The position numbers were made by a program, and so were the translations under genes. From positions 22,761,710 through 22,825,709 of the forward strand of contig OX235271.1 in NCBI GenBank assembly GCA_944472155.2: a DNA stretch of 64,000 nucleotides, in the 5' to 3' direction. The notes beneath the pieces are model-generated. The model was not told the DNA's origin. It made no database searches and was given only the letters and a program-made list of their open reading frames with translations. This stretch comes from Trichobilharzia szidati (lineage: Eukaryota > Platyhelminthes > Trematoda > Strigeidida > Schistosomatidae). Below are positions 58,305-64,000 of the stretch, piece after piece (positions within the stretch are counted from its first letter, which is position 1; each line of letters begins with the position of its first letter).

Positions 58305-58860
58305 TTCCCTTGAAGTGCCCTGTACAGCTATTCCCAAGTTTTCCGATAGTTCCCTAACCGATGTCAGCTCATGATGAAATCCTGTAACCAATCAAATCAA
58401 ATCCCTGCAAATCAATACTTGATGCCTACTAGAGATTGGTCCTACTCGGGTAGGTAGTTAACTGGGCTGGCTCTAGTGAGAAGTCATGACTAGTGGGATA
58501 CAGCAGGTCAGCTGTGAGGACAAATACTTGTCACCGATGACATTGGCTAGTGCTAGTCGCACTATATCGTGAATTATTGGCAGAAGTTAGGATTCATGGA
58601 CTGGCTGGTCATTGGATAAGGTCCAAATGGCAGCTGGATGGTCTACGAACTCACCTAGTAGCCGGGAGGTCCTGGGTTCGAACCTCACTGGCGGTGGATG
58701 AGTACTGCTTTAGAGTCCTACTTAACAAGTCTGACGAGACAGCTGACTGCCAAGTACTCCGATGCTGGTTTTCCAATGGTTCTCTAACCGACGTCAGCTC
58801 ATGCTGAAATCCTGTAACCAACGAAATCAAATCCCTGCAAAATCAACACTTGACTATTTA
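58305..58860 (+). repeat. SINE-B fragment plus long copy
   Basis: A 3' fragment (58305-58430) runs directly into a full copy (58431-58860) that includes the longest 5' part seen (GACTAGTGGGATACAGCAGG, ACTATATCGTGAATTATTGG). Box B CTGGGTTCGAACC at 58672. Confidence 0.72.
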
Positions 58861-58884
58861 ATTTTTGATAAAAATTTCTCTACT

Positions 58885-59228
58885 TTCTTAACCAGTAGGA
58901 TACAGCAGGTTGAAGATGAGACAGTAACTCATTGAAGAAGAAATTGTGTAGTGGTTGTGCTATTTCATGAATTGGCAGAAGTTAGAATTCATTGGCCGGC
59001 CATTGGATAGGGTGAGTCCCAGTTGCCTAATGTTCTACGAGCTCGCCTTGTAACTGGAAGGTCCTAGGTTCTAACCATGGCGGTAGGTGTGAACTGATGA
59101 AGGGTCCGAGACTAGGACGATACAGCTGTCCAGTACTCCCAGGTTTTTTAGTGGTTCTCTAACTGATGTCAGCTCATGATGAAATCCTCCATGCAATCAA
59201 ACAAAATCCCTACAAAACCAATACTTGA
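58885..59228 (+). repeat. SINE-B, plus copy
   Basis: Third tandem-like copy, box B degenerated to AGGTTCTAACC, end ACCAATACTTGAAG, 50 bases from the exon 2 donor. Confidence 0.7.
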
Positions 59229-59277
59229 AGATTCAAATATTTATCGATGAGAAACACAACAATGTACAACTACTTAC

Positions 59278-59700
59278 TTTGTAAATTCATGTCTAAAGCT
59301 GATGATGTCGGTGATAATTCTTGATGATGATTTTTGTAATTTTCACCATTTTTATACTGCATTATATCATTATGAAGGTATTCATCGTCTAGAGTATTCA
59401 TGCGTCCATTCAACATAATATTATTGTTATTATTATTATTATTCTCCATACCTACACCAGTCAGTGTAAGCGTACTACTACTTGCATGACTGGAGAGAAG
59501 AAAACTATTCTGTGAACCATCTACAGACTGGATAGAATGTGAACGTGAACATTGATTATTGTTATTGTTATTATCATTATGTGGAGGCATTTCTTCCATT
59601 CCTATTCCTGTTGATAATGTTGCCGATGGTGGTAATATTGAAGAATTGTTCTGGCCCTGTAGACGATTACTCTTGTGAATACGTTGCTGAAGAGAACCAC
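59278..59700 (-). CDS. DOCK7: DOCK exon 2 visible (141 codons, Asn-rich)
   Basis: Second visible DOCK exon, 423 bases, acceptor AATTAAG, donor GTAAGT. It enters with two bases (GT) that complete the preceding G and leaves with one A. The product begins GSLQQRIHKSNRLQGQNN and holds two asparagine runs, one after MPPHND and one after GVGMEN, coded by AAT/AAC repeats that read as ATT/GTT microsatellite on the plus strand. It ends SALDMNLQ. It belongs to the variable linker and has no counterpart of this length that I recall in vertebrate DOCK7. The frame is open through the whole interval and the phases fit both neighbours, so it is a real exon despite low complexity. Confidence 0.82.
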
Positions 59701-59876
59701 CTTAATTGTCAAATAGAAAAATAAACATAAAATCTTACAAGAAAAAAAGACTGAAATAGTTTGTTTCATTTAGAATTAGCAAAAAAAGACAAAAACCAAA
59801 AATAGATTGAGCGAAGAAATATGCATATCTTGTCAATTAGTTCCTCGTCATCCGCTCTACACACTTTTGTTATCCT

Positions 59877-60100
59877 TCACGTTTCCCAGTGGAACATAGG
59901 GCTTCAAGCTAGTGGCTTGAAGTTTCTGTAGCAGTGTTTATTTTACAGGATGGGGTTGCTAGCCTCATGCCCAACGTTTCCTCTTCACCAGCATTATTTC
60001 TGGCTTAGCGAGGTAAAGGAGTGCGTCTGTGGCCAGGGTTCGAACCCCAGACCATTTGCATGGTCGGCGAGCGTCCTAACCTCCATGCCAACGACGCTCT
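59877..60100 (-). repeat. SINE-A
   Basis: Minus copy: 3' hairpin complement TTTCCCAGTGGAACATAGGG, body complement GGGGTTGCTAGCCTCATG, CTGGCTTAGCGAGG, head complement with GGTTCGAACCCCAG and CATGGTCGGCGAGCG. Confidence 0.78.
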
Positions 60101-60369
60101 ACACCCTAAACCTTAGTTTTTTACATCACAAATTTTACGAATCGACTGGTTATTTTAAGTTAATCAGTTCTAGGTATAGGATGTGGGAGTGGGTGGGTGG
60201 GGTGGAGTGGAATTAAGACGTTAAAGGTTATCAAAACAATTAACTAATAGATGTTAGTAACAAGATATCTAAGTTTTGAAAAAGGGGTGAAAATTAATCA
60301 CCGAATTCAAGGTAAACAATTGTAAAAAATAGTATATTTGTACAATCTCAGCGAGATTGAAATGAGTAA

Positions 60370-60414
60370 TTCCAACATTTCGTTCGGCAATCTGGTCCGA
60401 ACTTCATCAAGGAA
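60370..60414 (-). ncRNA. Hammerhead-like fold, left arm
   Basis: Minus sense: TTCC stem I, TTGATGA (C3 changed to U), stem II GTTCGG/CCGAAC, GAAA, T-GTT and GGAA stem I return. The C3 change should abolish cleavage. Confidence 0.55.
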
Positions 60415-61097
60415 ATTGATCGGAATTAACATAACAGAGGTTTATATAGATATATATAGAAGGAACATCTCTTGTTTTTTTAAATTAACAAACAAACTAT
60501 GTAATTGGCACAATCATTGTGTTTTCACTCTCCGTTGTCTGCAGCACATTGCATGTCCTAAATCCATAGCTGTCAAGTCACCTGACAACTGCAGTAGGTC
60601 GAATAAAGCAGCTTAATCTTTAAAAAGAAGACAAAGCAATAAGTTCGACAGGGTGCTTCAACTAAACTCCAATCCTAAACACCATAATTTTGAATATACG
60701 TCTAATCATAAAATTCTAGATACTAACTGTTTGGACAGACATGAAGGCGTGATGTTAGCTGAAGCATAGGAAATTCTTATTAATAAATAAAAAATGGATA
60801 TGTATCACTAATTATTATTACTTGGTCAAAATTCTCAACTGTCCATATCTTCTTATGGAGACGTTAAGAAATGTTTTACAACTGTTTACCCACACACACA
60901 TACACACTCTGTTTAAAGTGTTTAACAAAGGTAGACCAATATTTGTATGTCCAAGGTCAAATTTTGATCACAGCTCATACAATTTTGTTTATTATACTTG
61001 TTGATACTTGTTGAATGACTCGTGATTGGACAAATTTTCAAAAACAAGTTACGTTCCTTTTTATATATAAACCTCTGTTATGTTAATTTCGATTAAT

Positions 61098-61142
61098 TTC
61101 CCTGAAGAAGTTCGGATCAGATTTCCGAACGAAACGTTGGAA
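61098..61142 (+). ncRNA. Hammerhead-like fold, right arm
   Basis: TTCC/GGAA stem I (61098-61101 with 61139-61142), core CTGAAGA (61102-61108) plus one extra A, stem II GTTCGG/CCGAAC (6 bp, loop of 9), GAAA (61131-61134), then CGTT. The last bases give only two stem III pairs (A-U and C-G) with no loop, so it could act only as a dimer, as described for PLE hammerheads. Predicted cut after 61138. Confidence 0.6.
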
Positions 61143-61527
61143 TTACTCATTTCAATCTCGCTGAGATTTTACAAATATAATTTTTTACAAATGTCTACTT
61201 CTCACTCGGCGCCCAAATATTTTAGAACTATTCTGTCAAATCTTGACGACAGTTCATTTGAATTCAAGGTAATTGGATTCTAAGGCGTGAAAAACACCGT
61301 AAAAACTATATTTACATGCCTCATATTGTAAGTTAGTGTAAGTCAGTGATTTTGAAACCTAACTTTGGTAATAAACGTGTATGAAAATTGCGTATGTAAT
61401 CATAATATTCGATGAAATATGTTGCGTTAACAAATTACACGTCTCAGACAAAGCACTTCCTCTTGTGTTGTCAAACGTCACAGACGGAGCCAACTGATAA
61501 TAATGTCTTATATAAAATAATTCTTAC

Positions 61528-62031
61528 CTCGATTAACACCGGCTATTTGATCTAAAATATGCTGCTGAACTTTGCCATCTTTAGTTAGATAAGCAGCAGA
61601 ATTGGCTGAAGCAGTTGGCTGACCATCACTAGTGTTGGATGGAGATGACTTTCCATGACTGAAACCTGAATTTGATATTGATTGGATAAACGATACAGTA
61701 CTTCCACTATTTGTTGATAATGATGAAGTAAATGATCCACTGTCAGAATTTGTTATTTGTAGATTCCCTTCACAGTTGTTCAATGCTTCTAGTGAATAAT
61801 CACTAATCATACTTTGTGGTCTATGAGATATAGTACTATTACTCATTGTATTAGTAGTACTACTACTATTGGGGAATACATTAGATTTACCAGTTTTATT
61901 CGACTTATCAAGAGAACGTTGATGACGACGAGAGAATGTACCCGAATTACTATTTCCATCAGTAATTAATAAAGACTCTTCATAATCTCGACGTGCAGCA
62001 GCTGCAATAACTGCTGTTTGAAGAGCACCAC
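61528..62031 (-). CDS. DOCK7: DOCK exon 1 of those visible (168 codons)
   Basis: First visible exon of the DOCK gene, 504 bases. The acceptor follows a short pyrimidine-poor tract ending TAAAG and the donor is GTAAGA. It enters with two bases of a split codon and leaves with one G, completed by GT of the next exon. The product starts with a helical stretch (GALQTAVIAAAARRDYEESL) and then becomes Ser/Asn/Thr-rich (SSSTTNTMSNSTISHRPQS, then GSFTSSLSTNSGS). This corresponds to the poorly conserved linker between DHR1 and the central helical region of DOCK-C proteins. It ends at HILDQIAGVNRG. The low-complexity middle is probably disordered. No catalytic residues are expected here. Confidence 0.85.
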
Positions 62032-62339
62032 CTTTACAAAGACATAAATATACGTGCAAGGAAAAAAAAAGGGTAGGATTAACATTAAAATAAAAGTTAT
62101 TTTAAGGAAGAAACAGTTTGTTACTAAGCACGATGCAGCAGGATTGACGTACTCTTTGATTGCCTAACTCTATGTGTACATAACAGCCTGTTAATTTAGG
62201 AATTTCATTGATAAGAAGCACTATTCACTTGTGTTGAAAAGCAGCTTAGAGTGGATATCAGTACCAAGGCGTTTTTAGGCAATAACCTCTCCTGTATTCT
62301 TCGATATTCTAAATAATAATTAGTTATTAGTTATTTAAT

Positions 62340-62578
62340 TCCTTTACGTTCCCCCAGTGAAACATAAGCATTCAAGCTGGAGAGTTTTGAAGTTTCGGAA
62401 GCAGTGGTGTTTATTTTTATGCAGGGTGGGGTTGCTAGCCTCATGCTCAACCTTCCCTCTGTACCGGCTTACTATCGGCTCATCGAGGGTAAGCAGTACA
62501 TCTTTGGCCGGAGATCGATTCCTGGACCATATGAGGCGTGGTTGGCAAGCATTCTACTATTAAGCCACCGACGACGCC
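62340..62578 (-). repeat. SINE-A
   Basis: Minus copy with 3' end complement GTTCCCCCAGTGAAACATAA, body complement GGGGTTGCTAGCCTCATG and head ending around CCACCGACGACGCC. Head partly rearranged. Confidence 0.7.
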
Positions 62579-63530
62579 ATAAGTATTAATGGTATTCACA
62601 AAAAGAGCTCAGCATGAAATCATTCAAAAGCCTTCAATTTATATAAGTTTTAAATTCTACACAAGCAGTGTGCATTTCTAATGCGGAGATTCGGTAAGTC
62701 ATTGCCTTCAATTCAAATTAAATTCAGTTAAATCAATAAGTATTTCCAGAGATCACACATACATATTTCTCGCCTGATACGTTTCAACACTTCTTTAAAA
62801 AACTTCAATTAACTATCTTTATAATCTTCTTCATAATACTTTACTTAATCTTTCTATTGATGTAAATAAACGTGTGTATTTCACACAGTCAAGAAATTTG
62901 TGAGATTCAATTTATTTTATGCGCATAGACAATGAAGATTTGCTGGTCTTTAGAATGGGAAAGTTCTAATCAATAAGTGATTTTCCTCATTTCCAAACCT
63001 GTTTGATATCAGAAACATTCAGTTGTTTCATAATGATAACGATTTTAAAATCAGTCAATTTTCCAAGAACCGAATCAATCCAGTGATGATTCTGTGTTTA
63101 TTAGTGCGTTACTTTGAGAAGGAGAGTCCAACTATATGGGAACATTTGTTCTTACAGGATACTGAATAATCATTAGTCTACATAAAGGAGTCATACAGAA
63201 GTTGGCAAATATAGACCATTGGAATCCAACAGTACAGTAAACCATAAAGACGCTCACTGACAGGTCTGGTTTCATGTGAGCTGCTGATTGGTGATTTCTC
63301 AAATGGGTAAAAATACCCATACTGTGTCTATGTCTGTAAAATGACAACATCTAGGTGAGAGTAACTATTATTTTTCCTCTGATTTATTTTACTAGTTCTT
63401 AATAGATTTTCAAAAATAAAAGACGAAAAGGGAATGAACAGAAATGACACATTTCAGCACTGTTCAAACTTCTCACGCTTCCAAGTGAATCACCTTATCC
63501 CAAATCTTTATATATAATTACAGGAAAAAC
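62579..63530. other. Intron stretch, no element recognised
   Basis: AT-rich; I see no exon on either strand and no repeat shared with the rest of the window. Confidence 0.5.
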
Positions 63531-64000
63531 GCAAATGTTGATATGATAAAACACAGTCTGCTAAACACAAAGTCGAGAATGGGTGCTGGTGTGGGCTGAG
63601 ACCATCATCTAGTTCAAGGAACCTACAAGATCAAGATGAAAGCCTTCAAAATCACTGGGAACAGACTACAACTCAAGTTCAACACTCAGAAACTAAAGGA
63701 CAAAACTATAAGGGATATTTTTACTGCATATATCAGAGAAAAGTCGGAGACATCCAGGGACATCACTGATAAAACCTGCGTGGAAGAACATCGCAACTCT
63801 CTGAAGGTGATGTTCAAAGAGACGTTTACAACCGTTCTAGGAAGAAAGAAGAGTCAAGACAAAGAATGGTAAATCATGTGCGGATCAAATTGCAAATCTA
63901 CGCATCGTCAATGAATAAGGCATAGAATGGCAGCCAAATATCTACCTCAACTTAATCGACTTTAATAAAGCCTTCGACAGCGTTGATCAAGAAGTAATTC
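63530..64000 (+). mobile_element. RTE-type LINE, cut by the window end
   Basis: Begins near the end of the AP endonuclease (SRMGAGVG then a stop, DHHLV), then KAFKITGNRLQLKFNTQKLK, DIFTAYIREKSETSRDITD, FKETFTTVLGRKKSQDKEW and RT motif A YLNLIDFNKAFDSVDQEVI up to base 64000. Less decayed than the other RTE copies; the rest is outside. Confidence 0.8.

Larger units (their letters stand above)
60321..61188. mobile_element. Inverted-terminal-repeat element with hammerhead-like ends (PLE-type)
   Basis: About 130-base arms at 60321-60456 and 61059-61188 in opposite orientation (shared AATCTCAGCGAGATTG, TAATTCCAAC, ACATAACAGAGGTTTATATA). Each arm contains a hammerhead-like fold. The 600-base interior has no reading frame I recognise. 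The arm architecture resembles PLE terminal repeats; the classification is an inference. Confidence 0.65.
1173..62031 (-). other. DOCK7: Partial gene: DOCK-C class dedicator of cytokinesis (13 internal exons)
   Basis: This is a guanine nucleotide exchange factor gene of the DOCK family, whose DHR2 domain loads GTP onto Rac/Cdc42 at the plasma membrane to drive actin remodelling. Thirteen exons on the minus strand have AG/GT borders, and at all twelve junctions the split codons complete each other. The joined product shows hallmarks of the DOCK6/7/8 class, such as LATESSMIILDIL, RIVDLQYALAKSY, LRRTWLEELAKLH, AALMAEYL, GCDAFKSISSNI and RLFASYYRVTFHG, in the same order as vertebrate DOCK7 (recalled family knowledge, not a search). 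Both gene ends lie outside the window. The assignment to DOCK7 rather than DOCK6 or DOCK8 is uncertain, and flatworms may have one gene for the whole class. Coding bases are about 5 % of the span; the introns are full of retroelements. Confidence 0.93.

Overview
The window looks like part of the nuclear genome of a parasitic flatworm, most likely a schistosome-type blood fluke. The evidence is AT-rich intron DNA, many Penelope-like elements (PLEs) with GIY-YIG endonuclease ends, RTE-type and CR1-type non-LTR retrotransposons, tRNA-derived SINEs, and a SINE family carrying the schistosome (Sm-alpha type) hammerhead ribozyme domain. Species cannot be fixed from the sequence alone.

The only host gene I can support is one very large gene on the minus strand. 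It runs from beyond the right part of the window (first visible exon 62031-61528) to beyond the left edge (last visible exon 1409-1173). Thirteen exons (3,275 coding bases, about 1,091 codons) are joined by twelve introns of 1.5-14.4 kb. All splice phases agree across the twelve junctions. The joined protein is a DOCK-C class (DOCK6/7/8, Zizimin-related) dedicator of cytokinesis, a guanine nucleotide exchange factor for Rac/Cdc42. The visible part is the central region and the start of the DHR2 (DOCKER) domain. The catalytic end of DHR2 lies off the left edge and the N-terminal half with DHR1 off the right edge.

About 95 % of the gene body is intron, and the introns are packed with transposons. 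Intron 12 (6-1.4 kb) holds PLE pieces, SINEs and a LINE 3' end. The 14.4-kb intron (21.0-6.6 kb) holds a processed RPL4 pseudogene, RTE and other LINE pieces, two solo LTRs and a 550-bp LINE-derived insertion with a 14-bp target duplication. Region 22.9-24.4 kb is a decayed CR1-like reverse transcriptase. Region 30.6-34.5 kb is a PLE block with a large inverted-repeat structure and an 86-bp ribozyme-only insertion. Region 40.1-43.4 kb is a three-level nest (PLE in solo LTR in an inverted-repeat PLE). Region 49.9-50.6 kb is an internally deleted LTR retrotransposon. Region 52.3-54.3 kb is another PLE with terminal inverted repeats. Region 57.8-59.2 kb is a SINE cluster, and 60.3-61.2 kb is an inverted-repeat element with hammerhead-like ends. 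The right edge enters an RTE element that continues outside.

The most interesting material is RNA and retroposon biology: type I hammerhead-like folds in two PLE-type elements, degenerate hammerheads in a SINE family, a retroposed ribozyme-only fragment, a 3'-end hairpin shared by a tRNA-derived SINE and the RTE LINE, and repeated inverted-terminal architecture in PLEs and in a second SINE-like family.
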